A DNA stretch of 64,000 nucleotides from Apium graveolens (GCF_009905375.1 NW_027417105.1:62001-126000), one strand, 5' to 3'; counted from the first letter of the stretch, positions 22,371 to 34,830 are shown. A program made the numbers and translations. The notes: generated from the letters alone by a model not told the origin.

Positions 22371-23901
22371 TGTTGGGTTCCGAAGGCATAAAACGCAGCG
22401 GATAAACGTAAATAAAACAAAAATTTCGAAACCCAAAAACAGGATCCATGTATAATTATGGGCAGATTATGGAGATAACGAATCATACCTTTCAAGAGAT
22501 TAACTTTCACGAACTCAACGGAGATCCTAGCTATCACGCTTTGTGTCTACCTCTCGGAGAAACACCTCTATGGTATCCACACGAGCACCTTCAAGAACGT
22601 CTCACGAACTTGACTACGGAATGGATGTACTAGCCTCCTTCTTGACGATCTGAATTGCCTCTGCCTCTCTTTTCTGCTAGGGTTTTCTTAAAAAACGCAC
22701 AAGCCTCTTTAACCTCTCATTATCTATTTATAATGACTGATTAAAAAGGCCCATAATAGCAAAGCCCAACCCTAGTAGGTATTGGATTAAATAATAAAAA
22801 TGAATTTCTATTATTTAATTAATAACTAAGTCATACTTAATTATTATGGGAAAAAACATTCCTTTTAATTCGAATTTATATTATCTCAATTAAGTCTTAC
22901 TTAATTATAATAAAATTCAAATAATCATCAATTAATTTAAATCTATAATTTAAATTAACTATTCCATTAAGTGCTCTATTTGTGCGACCCTATAGGCTAT
23001 TATTTAATTGGCAATAATTTTATTCTCTAATAAAATTATAAACAATGAGCGGTATCTAGTAATACATCATTGTTACCCAATTAAACAATAATTAAATCGT
23101 GATTAGATAAAACCTTTCGTGATTAATGTTTTTCGTGTAATATAATCCCTTTAACCATACATATTATAGAGTAAACTCGAGGCATGTATTTAGTCATCCT
23201 CTTCAACATTTAATCCGGGTTTACTTGATCCATGAGTAGATTATCGAGACAAATCATTATTTGAGCATGGCCATGCTTTTATAATCTCACTCAATCAAAA
23301 GGCCAATAATATCTCTCCTAATTATAGGAGGGTTAAATCCTTTATCTATCATTCATATTTCTCATACGACTCATGATATACCCGATGTCCACTTTTATCA
23401 TCACCCGATCAAAAGTAACTTTAAATGTAGTCAAAGTATATTAATCCTCGTATAGAAATATAATGATTTCAAGTCAAAGGATTGTTACACCATTATCACT
23501 GTGAGTCTTTCTTATGACTTTATTAAACATGAAAAATCTCACTGTGGGTCTGTCCAGTACCATGTACTCTCACATGTACCTATGTATTGACTTTAGTATC
23601 CCCATACTTATAACCAATGAGATGTGGTTATCTTGTCAAACAACATACTAGTCTATCTATGTATTATTATTGTCCTATATAATAATACTCGACTAGGGAC
23701 CTTTAAGAATATGATATATTATATAATCTCAAGTTCAAGTCATGTACTTAAACTATACAATTTGTATCATGATTCTAAGGACATTTATTATGCTAACAAA
23801 ATATCGCAGTAATTAAGGTCATAATAAATACATTTATTGAATGATCAACTGACATAAAGATAAAAGAATAATGTATTGCCTCTAGGGCACCTACACTAAC
23901 A
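22371..23901 (-). repeat. 3' LTR of copia B (1531 bp)
   Basis: Begins TGTTGGGTTCCGAAGGC on the plus strand and ends CTACACTAACA, so it is TG...CA bounded. The outer 255 bp (22371-22625), reverse-complemented, ends ATCCGCTGCG...CCCAACA, the usual end of a plant copia LTR. The 5' LTR lacks this part. The short frames at 22289-22537 and 22448-22633 lie inside the LTR and are not genes. Confidence 0.85.
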
Positions 23902-23914
23902 ATCTCCCACTTGC
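23902..23914 (-). promoter_or_regulatory. polypurine tract, copia B
   Basis: Reads GCAAGTGGGAGAT on the minus strand, directly against the 3' LTR edge. This purine run is the usual plus-strand primer in copia elements. Confidence 0.85.
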
Positions 23915-23915
23915 A

Positions 23916-25217
23916 CTAGAGCCAATCACCCATATATCTAATACCAATGGAACTAGTGTGACCATCGTGTTTCTGCTGCGACAAGCCTTTGGTCAGTGGG
24001 TCTGCAATGTTATCATTTGTGTGCACTTTACATATGTGTATATCACCCCTTTCATTAATCTCTCGAATAAGGTGAAATCTCCTGATTATATATTTATCCC
24101 GGGAGTGTGATCTAGGTTCTTTAGCCTGTGCAATGGCTCCATTATTATCACAGTATAGATCAAAGGGATCTGCGATCGATGGAACCACTCCCAAATCAGA
24201 AATGAACTTTCGAATCCAAACGGCCTCCTTAGCTGCTTCACAAGCTGCAATGTACTCAGCCTCCATTGTAGAATCAGCTACTGTTTCTTGCTTTGAACTC
24301 TTCCAGCTTACAGCACCTCCGTTTAGACAAAACACAAAACCAGACTGTGATACAGTATCATCTCTGTCTGTTTGGAAACTTGCATCGGTGTAACCTTTTA
24401 CAACGAGTTTCTCTTCTCCTCCATACACCAAGAATGAATCTTTAGTTCTTTTCAGGTACTTAAGAATATTCTTAACTGCCGTCCAGTGACCTTCACCCGG
24501 ATTAGACTGGTATCTGCTCGTCATGCTCAAAGCATACGAGACATATGGGCGAGTACATACCATTGCATACATGATAGATCCAATTGCTGAAGCATATGGA
24601 ACTTTATTCATGTGGTCCTTCTCATCCAATGATTTCGGACACTGGTCCTTAGAGATCGTTATCCCTTGAGACACGGGGACATATCCCCTTTTTGCATTTT
24701 GCATTCTAAAACGATGCAAAACCTTATCAATGTCTGTGCTCTGACTTAGACCGATCATCCTTCTAGATCTTTCTCTATAGATCCTCATTCCTAGAATGTA
24801 GGATGCCTCTCCTAAGTCTTTAATGGAGAAATTGCTCCCTAACCAAGTCTTAACAGCCTTTAGAGAAGGTATGTCATTCCCCATTAGTAGTATATCATCA
24901 ACATATAGTAATATGAATGCCATATAGCTCCCACTAACCTTCTTGTAAACACACGGTTCATCTTCGTTTTGAACAAAGCCATACTCTGTGACTATTTCAT
25001 CAAAACGGATATTCCATCTCCTAGAGGATTGCTTCAATCCATAAATGGATCGACGCAATTTACATACCTTGCCAGCATTCCTTGGATCGACAAAACCCTC
25101 AGGTTGTGTCATGTACACATCCTCTTCAAGGCTTCCATTAAGGAAGGCTGTTTTGACATCCATTTGCCAGATTTCATAATCATGGAATGCTGCAATGGCA
25201 AGTAAAATCCTTATGAG
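23916..25217 (-). pseudogene. copia B: reverse transcriptase core and RNase H
   Basis: This is the C-terminal part of Pol, which copies the RNA into DNA and degrades the template. An open frame runs from 25322 to 23916, but true homology starts near 25217 after a frameshift. Counting from 25322, the RT motifs are DVKTAFLNGSLEE (residues 55-67), LKQSSRRWN (96-104) and the catalytic YVDD (140-143). RNase H has YTDASF (311-316), the STMEAEY motif (351-357) and DNNGAI (392-397). The frame ends GIRYMGDWL next to the polypurine tract. This piece is intact in itself but cut off from the upstream frames. Confidence 0.93.
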
Positions 25218-25749
25218 ACTTGACCATAGCCACTGGTGAGAAAGTTTCATCATAGTCAATACCATGAATTTGTTTGAAACCTTTTGCAACCAGCCTAGCT
25301 TTATAGGTCTGAACATTTCCATCCATGCCCTTTTTCTTCTTAAAAACCCATTTACACCCTATGGGTTTTACCCCTTCAGGTGGATCAACCAAAGTCCATA
25401 CTTGGTTTTCGTACACGGAATCTATCTTAGATTTCATGGCTTCAAGCCATCTCTTAGAGTCTGTACTGTTCATAGCATCTTGGTATGTGAGAGGCTCATC
25501 TTCATCTATGAGCATCAAATCACCACACTGAATCATGAGAAATCCATATCTCTCTGGCTCATGGCGAAATCTACCAGATCTACGAACAACCTGTGTTTCT
25601 TGAGCATTATCATTATTCTGCTCTTGTTCCACTTTAGGTTCAATGCTATTTTGCGGTTCTCGATCTTCATCGAGATCTATAGTTCTCCCACTGTTTCTTT
25701 TGGAAACAAAATCTCTTTCCATGAAGACATCATCTCGAGCAATAAACAC
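25180..25749 (-). pseudogene. copia B: integrase tail and reverse transcriptase N-terminal part
   Basis: This frame starts MFIARDDVFMERDF, the conserved end of the copia integrase region, and continues through a charged linker into RT (WLEAMKSKID, WTLVDPPEG, CKWVFKKKKG, ARLVAKGFKQ, YDETFSPV). It leaves the true frame near 25214, where copy B has gagact and copy C has agact. The upstream join is lost by an extra T near 25801-25805 (ccttac versus cctac in copy C). Confidence 0.9.
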
Positions 25750-25792
25750 TTTCTGCTCAGAAGGACTATAAAAATAATACGCCTTTGTTTCA

Positions 25793-26137
25793 TTAGGGTA
25801 TCCTTACAAAAATGCACTCTTCGGATTTAGGTCCAAGCTTGTCAGATTCTTGACGTTTCACAAATGCCTTACATCCCCAAACTTTCATAAAGTTCATGCC
25901 TGACCGTTTCTCTTTCCATATCTCATATGGAGTCTTTTGAACCTTCTTAGTAGGAACACGGTTAAGTGTGAAAGCCGCTGTTTCTAGAGCGTAACCCCAG
26001 AAACTAATTGGAAGATCTGCATGACTCATCATCGATCGCACCATGTCCAACAAGGTGCGATTTCTCCTCTCTGAAACTCCATTCCATTGAGGTGTTCCTG
26101 GCGGAGTGAGTTGTGATACAATACCACACTTTTTCAA
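25793..26137 (-). pseudogene. copia B: integrase core, C-terminal half
   Basis: Contains TPPGTPQWNGVSERRNRTLL, which carries the third acidic catalytic residue (E23 of this frame) of the integrase D,D-35-E triad. It is followed by the copia-typical PYEIWKEKRSG and VWGCKAFVKRQ. Integrase would join cDNA ends to host DNA in the nucleus. The frame is separated from the first half by an extra T near 26150 and from the next by an extra T near 25803. Confidence 0.92.
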
Positions 26138-26150
26138 ATACTCTCTAAAT

Positions 26151-26588
26151 TCAGGTGCTTAAGTATTCACCCCCACGATCGGATCGTAAGATCTTAATAC
26201 TTGCATCTCCGCCAATTTGCTTCTCTACTTCAACCTTGTATTCTTTAAATTTTTCAAAAGAATCGGATTTGTTCTTCATAAGATATACATATCCATATCT
26301 ACTGAAATCATCAGTAAATGTTATGAAGTAGTAGTAGCCTCCTCTAGCCATTACACGCATTGGGCCACATACATCACTATGTATTAGCTCCAGACGTTTA
26401 GTGGCCCTTTGACCCTTACCAGTGAAAGGGGCTTTAGTCATCTTACCAAGCAAACAAGATTCGCATTCTTCGTATGATTCAAAATCAAACTTATCCAAGT
26501 ATCCATCCTTATGTAATTTGGATATGCGTTTCTCATTTATGTGGCCTAGACGACAATGCCAGAGGTATATTTGATTTGAGTCATTCAT
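26151..26588 (-). pseudogene. copia B: pre-integrase zinc finger and integrase core, N-terminal half
   Basis: The HHCC zinc-binding domain is visible (H11 and H16 in HCRLGH, C42 and C45 in CESC). The integrase core follows with the first two catalytic aspartates in IHSDVCGP (D72) and RSDRGGEY (D137). The frame ends early at EYLST because of one extra base near 26150; copy C keeps the following residues in frame. Upstream, a CGA-to-TGA change at 26595-26597 separates it from the protease part. Confidence 0.92.
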
Positions 26589-26594
26589 TTTAAG

Positions 26595-27341
26595 TCATTT
26601 GTTTTCTATATTATAGACAGGGTTATCTAAATCAAGAACATATAAACCATTAAATAAACGCGCAACACCATAGGTTAAATCATTCAAAGCAAAAGAGCAA
26701 CTGTTGTTCTTTATTGTAAATGAAAAACCTTTCTTGTCCAAACAAGAAACAGAAATAATGTTTTTGCGAATCGCAGGCACGTAAAAACAGTCTTCTAGTT
26801 CTAAAACAAGCCTAGAGGGCATAGATAAATAATAAGTCCCTACAGCTAAAGCAGCAACTTTTGCTCCATTGCCTACTCTTAGGTCCACTTCTCCCTTAGC
26901 CAAAGTTCTACTTCTCTGCAGGCCCTGCACATTTATACAAATGTGAGAAGCACATCCAGTATCAAATACCCAAGATGTAGAAATAGACAAATTGACTTCT
27001 ATAACATAAATACCTGATCCAGAAATCTGAACTGCTTTCTTTTTCTTTAGATCCTCCAAGTAAATTGGACAGTTTCTCTTCCAGTGACCATCTTTCTTAC
27101 AGTAGTGACATTCACCCTTGGCCACACCACCTTTAGGGTTTAAAGCCTGTTTGGGACCTGACTTTGGCTTGGGTGTAGAATCAGATCCAATCTTCTTCTT
27201 ACCCTTCCATTTTCCCTTCCCTTTGGCCTTACCTTTATTTCCCACCATCAGTATGGGAGCAGGTTCAGCTGTCTTCATGTTGGTCTCATATGTTCTCAAC
27301 ATATGCAACAATTCAGTAGGTGTTTTGTCAAATTCATTCAT
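26595..27341 (-). pseudogene. copia B: gag C-terminal part, zinc knuckle and protease
   Basis: The 248-codon frame starts MNEFDKTPTELL in late Gag. It has a lysine-rich stretch (residues 36-50), the CCHC knuckle CHYCKKDGHWKRNC (78-91; bases 27069-27110) and the aspartic protease DTGCASHI (127-134). It ends at TGA 26595-26597 just before integrase. Unlike copies A and C, B has no stop after ILMV. It is out of frame with the Gag N-terminal part because of a 1-bp deletion near 27346. Confidence 0.93.
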
Positions 27342-27877
27342 ATTGTGTTCACAACAAACTGAGTGAATTTGTTGTTCAAAGAATTCATGATTAGGTCAAT
27401 ACCAGTTTCCGGACCAATCGGGAAACCCAAAGTTTCAAGGTACTCAATGTAACCAATCATCTTCAGAACATGTGGGCCAACTGGTTCACTCGCCCCTTGT
27501 TTGCAATTAAAAAGTGACTTACTCATGTTGAACCTTTCTTGACGAGTTTGGCTTACAAACATGCTTTGCAAGTGCTCATTGATAGTATATGCATCCATAT
27601 GCACATGCTGTCTTTGAAGCTCAGCACTCATAGTTGCCAACATAAGACATGCAACATCATTTGCATCATTCTCATCCCTTGTGCGTGCTGCTCGTTCATC
27701 AGCAGTAGCACCCTCAGGAAGGGGGCCTGGAGGAGGAATATCAATGACATGAAGCTTGCGCTCCTGCCTGAGGACAATCCTCAAATTTCTCTGCCAGTCT
27801 AGGAAGTTGTTTCCTCCTGTCAGCTTGTCCTTCTCAAGGACTGAACGTACGGATAGTGTGTTTGTGTTGTTTGCCAT
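27338..27877 (-). pseudogene. copia B: gag N-terminal part
   Basis: The frame starts at the polyprotein ATG 27877-27875 (MANNTNTLSVRSVLEKDKL) and covers the capsid-like region with GGNNFLDWQRNLR, the sort of start seen in plant copia Gag (DUF4219/UBN2-like). It remains open for 179 codons, then shifts where B reads attgtgttc against attgtagttc in A and C. This is the best-preserved Gag start of the three copies. Confidence 0.92.
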
Positions 27878-29680
27878 TACTCAGTATCTACAATAATAAA
27901 AGCGCAAAATAAACATTAGATTGTCTGAGTTAAAATTTTATGTTCATATGATTATGATATATTCGTAATATATCTCCCACTATTTTTTTTATCAAATTAA
28001 TAGCCCTAACTATTAATTCGGAAAGTATATCCCATAAATCTTTCTAGTGAGCTAAGATCCATATTTCCTCATGTTCTAAGTCAACCACTGGTATCCTTAA
28101 AACATGATTATTTAGGTAGACAACAGTTGTCAATTATATCATATATAATTCTTGGATAATTTGGTGAACAACAATTGATCTTATCTATCTAATAGATTTT
28201 TAACCAAACTCTATGCTTCTAAGTTCATAATAGTTGAATATAACCGTTTATATTCACCTTATTATGATGACTCAGTTAAGTTAGACCCAATGATACAACG
28301 TCCGAATATAACCGTTTATATTCGTCGCATTTCACCATGATATATAGGAGTCCCCTGCCACTGACAGCCCTTCCCCTTATCGATCTAGGATTTAATGAGT
28401 GTTCATTCATTGGAAAGCATTTGATTAAAACTTAATATTTTTACTTAGGGATTTTTAATTTAGAACGATCATGATCCCATCATAAAGAGATTCCCAATTT
28501 TTCCTTTAATAAAATACTTCAAATCAATACTCGTCAATGGTTTGATTTCCAGGTAGTGGAGGAGTCACATCGGTCTCGCTTAAAACCCACAGCCTTACAA
28601 GTTCTATGAACCCGTTGTTGACAAAATTGCCCCATATCAGAAATAAAGAAAATTCGTATTTTATTCCGTGTTTCATAAACACGAGAATCTCATCATCGTT
28701 TGTTAATTTTAAATCTTGAGTCGTTACAGATTTTATCTTGTTTAAAGGCATGGCATGGGTGATGTATCTAATACATACATGCATCATTAATCTAATTAAA
28801 ACATGCATTTTCTACTCTACACATACTATTTATACATCATATGAAAAGTACGTAAAGTAAACGTGCAATAGTTATGGCCCAATCCTATGTGATCTTTTCA
28901 GGCTAATGAAAAGATCAAGGTCAATCTATGGTGTAAAAATAACTATTACATATGTCTTCTCTATTGCTTCCATTATCTCCTTGGCCTCCATAGGATGCCT
29001 CCTCTTTCCCTTGTCCTTCTTGGATGTTACATTAAGAATTATATTAATGAACTTACAAAAGAACTCGAGTGACATTCGAGATAAAACAACTACAAATAGA
29101 AAACGACATGCAAGTCGTATTTATTACAAACCAAAAGAATAAACCATTACAACTAAGGTCTTAAGGCCATAACTATGCACCATGCTCAAGTAACCATTAA
29201 AGAACATGATAGATCATATAAAGATGACATACTATTTATCACTTATCATGATCCAATCAAGAATAATAAATAAGTAAAGCATATGTCATAAGCACAAATT
29301 AAAAACGAAACCCTAAGCACGCGGATCGACCTAAGCATATGGCGGAAATTTTTGCAAAATCAAGTATCAGAATACTAGAAAAACATGTATCAGAATACTA
29401 TTCCAGAAGCATGTATCAGTATACACATGATCCATATCCCAGTTACCAAAAACGTGTATCAGTATACATATTTTTAGAGATCGCATACATATGAGTTATG
29501 GCAGATCTTAAACATACTAGTATCATCATATAGATCATTAACAGATTCATCATATCATTCATATAACATAACTGTTATCATGGCAGACTCATATAACATA
29601 ACTGTTATCATGGCAGACTCATCACACATGCATACTTGTAAAAATACAGTAAACACGTAACCAAATCAGCCCCTTATACA
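27878..29680 (-). other. copia B untranslated leader
   Basis: Same 1.8-kb leader as in copy A. Its 26-bp repeat near 29385-29410 has one unit fewer than in A and C. The 94-codon minus-strand frame is at 28524-28808. No known domain is seen. Confidence 0.75.
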
Positions 29681-29696
29681 CGTAGCTCTGATGCCA
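29681..29696 (-). promoter_or_regulatory. primer-binding site, copia B
   Basis: TGGCATCAGAGCTACG on the minus strand, four bases from the LTR edge; complementary to initiator tRNA-Met with one mismatch. Confidence 0.85.
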
Positions 29697-29700
29697 TTGA

Positions 29701-30977
29701 TGTACTAGCCTCCTTCTTGACGATCTGAATTGCCTCTACCTCTCTTTTCTGCTAGGGTTTTCTTAAAAAACGCACAAGCCTCTTTAACCTCTCATTATCT
29801 ATTTATAATGACTGATTAAAAAGGCCCATAATAGCAAAGCCCAACCCTAGTGGGTATTGGATTAAATAATAAAAACGAATTTCTATTATTTAATTAATAA
29901 CTAAGTCATACTTAATTATTATGGGCAAAAACATTCCTTTTAATTCAAATTTATATTATCTCAATTAAGTCTTACTTAATTATAATAAAATTCAAATAAT
30001 CATCAATTAATTTAAATCCATAATTTAAATTAACTATTCCATTAAGTGCTCTATTTGTGCGACCCTATAGGCTATTATTTAATTGGCAATAATTTTATTC
30101 TCTAATAAAATTATAAACAATGAGCGGTATCTAGTAATACATCATTGTTACCCAATTAAACAATAATTAAATCGTGATTAGATAAAACCTTTCGTGATTA
30201 ATGTTTTTCGTGTAATATAATCCCTTTAACCATACATATTATAGATTAAACTCGAGGCATGTATTTAGTCATCCTCTTCAACATTTAATCCGGGTTTACT
30301 TGATCCATGAGTAGATTATCGAGACAAATCATTATTTGAGCATGGCCATGCTTTTATAATCTCACTCAATCAAGAGGCCAATAATATCCCTCCTAATTAT
30401 AGGAGGGTTAAATCCTTTATCTATCATTCATATTTCTCATACGACTCATGATATACCCGATGTCCACTTTTATCATCACCCGATCAAAAGTAACTTTTAA
30501 TGTAGTCAAAGTATATTAATCCTCGTATAGAAATATAATGATTTCAAGTCAAAGGATCGTTACACCATTATCACTGTGAGTCTTTCTTATGACTTTATTA
30601 AACATGAAGAATCTCACTGTGGGTCTGTCCAGTACCATGTACTCTCACATGTACCTATGTATTGACTTTAGTATCCCCATACTTATAACCAATGAGATGT
30701 GGCTTATCTTGTCAAACAACATACTAGTCTATCTATGTATTATTATTGTCCTATATAATAATACTCGACTAGGGACCTTTAAGAATATGATATATTATAT
30801 AATCTCAAGTTCAAGTCATGTACTTAAACTATATAATTTGTATCATGATTCTAAGGACATTTATTATGCTAACAAAATATCGCAGTAATTAAGGTCATAA
30901 TAAATACATTTATTGAACGATCAACTGACATAAAGATAAAAGAATAATGTATTGCCTCTAGGGCACCTACACTAACA
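29701..30977 (-). repeat. 5' LTR of copia B (1277 bp, U5 end deleted)
   Basis: Matches the inner 1276 bp of the 3' LTR with few changes (for example an extra c near 30703) but stops at tgtactagcc, about 255 bp short. Copies A and C have the same break. Confidence 0.9.
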
Positions 30978-31019
30978 GCTTTGGCTTTGTCAATTAAAGA
31001 GCACAAAAATTCAACTTTT

Positions 31020-31283
31020 GCTCATCTGAAATAAGACAGATAGAGAATTACTATCTCCGTATGACCAGATTATGCATATTTTTCCTTTTTTGGGAATTCT
31101 CAATCATTCATAACTTATTTCTTCCATCTTATTGGTTAGTGTCACAATAAAGTCAGTATGGGACACTGACCAATAAGATGAAAGAAATAGGTTATGAATA
31201 ATTGAGAGTCCCCAAACAGAAAAACATGCATAATCCACTCATACGAAGATAGTCCTTCTCTATCTGTCTTATTTCAGATGAGC
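31020..31283. repeat. foldback at tail of DUF724-like pair
   Basis: Second copy of the 263-bp inverted repeat at 4807-5069, with one extra T. It lies between the copia B LTR and the last exon of the minus-strand gene copy. Confidence 0.85.
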
Positions 31284-32572
31284 GACATTTAAACCTAAGT
31301 GATTATCTAAATCATTGATTTTTTCTTTCTTTTCCTCGATCTGATCTGTAGCTTCCTTTGACTTAGCTCTAAGTTCATCCCGCATCTCCTTTATTGATAG
31401 CAATTGCACTACATGATCACCTACTACATTGACATGAAACCCATTATATTCCAATTCATGAAGGATTTCCACCGTATCCTCTAAAATGTTTTTTGGGTCA
31501 TCAGGTTGTAAGATGCATGTTTTTTGAACAACATTGACAAAGTCAACCATTAAAGTTATCGTCGAACCTTCACGAGAACCCCCTTTTTCTAAGAACAAGG
31601 TTTGAAATCGTGGATTTTGGGGAAACATGTCAAATGCCTGCATCAATACTCTTCCAGAGTGGGCTTTTCTTAATAAAGAAAATGTTAAAATATGATCATT
31701 ATATTGAGATGATCGGATAACAATATCTTGACGAAAATATGTAGTGCATTGATTAACTTTCCTCCCTTGTGAGGTGCCTGCATCAACAAAAAGTGTATTA
31801 CAAAAAACTTCTACACATGTGTGCAAGGCCTTTAATATGATACTAGCTAACTTATTATATCAAAATTCGATGAAATACATTGTGATGGTGAGAAAACAAA
31901 ATCTTGACTACAACTTATTGTACATTGGTCCACAAATAAAAATTGAATAAATAAGTAATAACATTTTATGTGAAAACGGTTTTTAATATGTACAGTAGCT
32001 TACTTGTAGTATGAGCAGCAGTCTTCATAGCTTTAAACCGTATGGAGAGAGGTCATCGTCTGACATATTTTAGGGAAACCAAAATGCAGACATTTCTTAT
32101 TCTTTCAGTAAAGCATCATTTTCATCAAACTCTCTTATTTTTCAGCACTAGGGTACTTCATTATGAGGTACACAAATAGTTATTAATTTAAATAAAAGCT
32201 AAACAGAAATGACCACTTACCAACAAAGAGTTAACAATAAGTTCTATATGAACACAAACTTACTTGTTAAAACAAGGGTCTTGAGTGTTTCAAACCATTT
32301 GGAGAGAGGGTCATGATCGAGCAATTTCAATGGTGGTACAAGGAGGGTGGACTTTTCCCCTTCTTTCATAGAGATTTTTCCTAGACAGCATGCAAAATTA
32401 TTATGAGGTAATGATTTCAAATCCAGAGGTTAATCGTACTCTGTCAACTTTACATAGTAGCTAATGATGGTGGTAAGTTTTACTACATACATATTTTGTA
32501 CCTTGAGTTGCAGACAGAGGGTGTATAGGGTTCTTGATGGATTTCTTCTTCTTCCTTTTTTTGAACACACAT
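31269..32572 (-). pseudogene. DUF724-like gene copy 5 (best domain exon)
   Basis: The last exon is open throughout: 31777-31269 follows a TTGATGCAG acceptor, and the frame can be read back to an ATG at 31826 inside the presumed intron. It reads LLRKAHSGRVLMQAF, DMFPQNPRFQTL, REGSTITLMVDFVNVV, ILQPDDPKNILED, LEYNGFHVNVV and LLSIK, then a basic/acidic coiled coil ending LNVAHLK. This matches the DUF724 pattern of a conserved block followed by a coiled coil, though the family is longer and normally has upstream Agenet domains not seen here. Upstream exons parallel copy 1, but an extra A in the basic exon (32572 start) and stops in the middle exon break it. Confidence 0.65.
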
Positions 32573-33414
32573 TTTCTTCGTTTCAAATAGACTTTATTCT
32601 ACAATAAACGTCTAAATTTTTTTCTAAAAAATTGTTGGGATTATAATAAAAAATTATATTAATTTCGAAATTTGAGTGAATTAGGTACTTTTTAAAACAC
32701 AAATTGTGCCATGACCTATGTGTTGGTATGTTCGACATTTAATTTATAACTAAAAAATGTATAGAGCTTATACTCGGATTTTAAATAGAAAATTATATTG
32801 ATGGTATGTATAACTCAATATCTATTTAAAAATATTGAGAAATAAATAAATAAATATATATATATATATGTATATATATGTGTGTGTATTTATGTGTTAC
32901 TCTAATTTCTAATTATCATATCATAGATTTCAATACATAAAATTGAACAAATTAAAATATAACAAGTTATGAAATAATGTACAAAGTGAAAATAGTATAT
33001 GTAGATCATGAGGTCTTTAAATTTCACCAATTAAAAATAAACAAGTTATGAAATAAAGTAGAAAGTGAAATTGTATCATTTAGAAGACATGGATAATGGT
33101 GTGGAAATTGGGGTAAATGTGCCGGGGACTTTTGTTTTTGGGGAAAGTGTGTGTCGATGAGGGAGAGAGGTGGACGAGAATGACACATCTATCAATGTGT
33201 GTTTATAAACATACCACAAAATTTATATGCGTAAAAAATCTTATTCATTTTATAAAATAGAAAAGGAACATTATACTAATTATAATTATTATATAAAAAT
33301 TAACTATGTATAAAATTCTAATGGATTAAATAGGGTAAAATTGAATAATATTTTTAAAGAAAAAAATTAATATAGTAAATTGTTGTAGAATGAAGTCTCA
33401 GTTCAAAAAGATGA
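32573..33414 (-). other. intron 1 and leader of copy 5; head-to-head spacer
   Basis: Matches 6354-7190, with a shorter TA microsatellite near 32858-32880 and the leader ATG near 33092. No other coding signal. Confidence 0.5.
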
Positions 33415-34090
33415 AAATGTGTGTTTGAAAAAAGGAAAGAAGAACCCATCAAGAACCCCACGTATAGACCTTCCATCTACAACTCAAGGAACACAAAGTG
33501 TATGTGGTAAAACTAAACACCATCATTAGCTACCTCGTCATCTAGCATTTATTTTACCTCATAACAATTTTGCATGTTGTTTAGGAAAAATCTTTATGAA
33601 AGAAGAGGAAAAGTCCACCATTGCTAGATGATGAAACTCTCTCCAAATGGTTTGATACACTCAAAACCGCTGTTTTAACAAGTAAGTTAGTATTCATATA
33701 GAACAGTTTGTTAACTATTTGTTGGACAGTGGTCATTTCTGTTTAATTTTTATTTAAATTGATAGCTATTTGTTTACCTTGTAATTAAGACCCTGGTGCT
33801 GAAAAAATGAGAGAGTTGGATGAAAGTGATGCTTTGCACATTTCGGTTTCCCTTAAATATGTCTGATGATGAACCTCTCTCCATGTGGTTTAAACCTATG
33901 AAGAGTGCTGCTCATACTACAAGTAACTAGTGTACATATTAAAAATTGTTTTCAAACTAAATGTGATTACTTTTTATTATATTTTTATTTGTGGACCAAT
34001 GTACATTATATTATAGTGAATTTTTGTTTTATGACCATTGCAATGTATTTATCCTCCGTAGAGTTTTGATATAATAAGTTAGCTAGTGTC
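33415..34090 (+). pseudogene. DUF724-like gene copy 6 (truncated)
   Basis: Unit 2 counterpart of copy 2. The basic first exon begins ATGTGTGTTTGAAAAAAGG, so MCV is followed by TGA here rather than TAA. The SKWFDTLKTAVLT exon ends at GTAAGT near 33683, and the PLSMWFKPMKSAAHTT exon lies near 33865-33920. It stops at the palindrome centre near 34095, without the DUF724 domain. Confidence 0.6.
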
Positions 34091-34830
34091 ATAATGAAGG
34101 CCTTTCTCACATAACAGTTTTTTGTGACACTAGCTAACTTATTATATTAAAATTCTACGGAGGATCAATACATTGTGATGGTGAGAAAACAAAATCTTGA
34201 CTACAATTATTGTACATTGGTCCACAAATAAAAATTGAATAAAAATAAATTATATTTCATGTGAAAACTGATTTTGATATGTACACTAGCTTATTGTAGT
34301 ATGAGCCACAGTCTTTATAGCTTTAAACCATATGGAGACAGGTGGTCGTCTAACATATTTTATGGAAACCAAAATGTGGACATTTCTTATTCTTTAGCAA
34401 AGCATTATTTCCATCAAACTCTCTTTCTTTTTGAGCACCATGGTCTTAATTAGGAGGTAAACAAATAGTTATTAATTTAAATAAAAACTAAACAAAAATG
34501 ACCACTTACCAACAAAGAGTTAATAATATGTTCTATATGGACACTAACTTACTTGTTAAAATCATGAGTGTTTCAAACCATTTGGAGAGAGGGTCATCAT
34601 GGACCAATTTCAATGGTGGTACAATGAGGGTGGACTTTTCCACTTTTTTCATAAAGATTTTTCCTAAACAGTATGCACAATTATTATCAGGTAAAATAGA
34701 TGCTAGATGACTAGGTAGGTAATGATGGTGGTAAGTTTTACCATATACAGTTTTTGTACCTTGGTTTGCAGACGGGGTCTATATGGGGTTCTTCTTCTTC
34801 CTTTTTTTAAACATACATTTTCTTCTTTTA
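33415..34830. repeat. large inverted repeat in unit 2
   Basis: Same palindrome as 7190-8650. The core is better preserved: tcctccgtagagttttgata near 34050 pairs with tattaaaattctacggagga near 34146, around a spacer centred at about 34110. Confidence 0.85.

Larger units (their letters stand above)
22371..30977 (-). mobile_element. Ty1/copia retrotransposon, copy B (end to end, 8.6 kb)
   Basis: Structure on the minus strand: 5' LTR 29701-30977, primer site, 1.8-kb leader, gag-PR-INT-RT-RNase H, polypurine tract, 3' LTR 22371-23901. Domain order with integrase before reverse transcriptase defines copia. The likely target duplication is gcctt (22366-22370) and gcttt (30978-30982), one mismatch. 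The paralogous empty site near 46253-46268 reads agcttaccttgctttgtc. About a dozen differences between the two LTRs by eye suggest a young insertion. The polyprotein has at least five breaks. Confidence 0.93.

Noticed and set aside
25264..25830. Plus-strand open frame of 188 codons (with its 212-codon relative at 58449-59087) rich in I, L and F
   Set aside because: It is antisense to the copia integrase tail and reverse transcriptase. The sense strand carries the conserved motifs, and the frame recurs only because the element is repeated.
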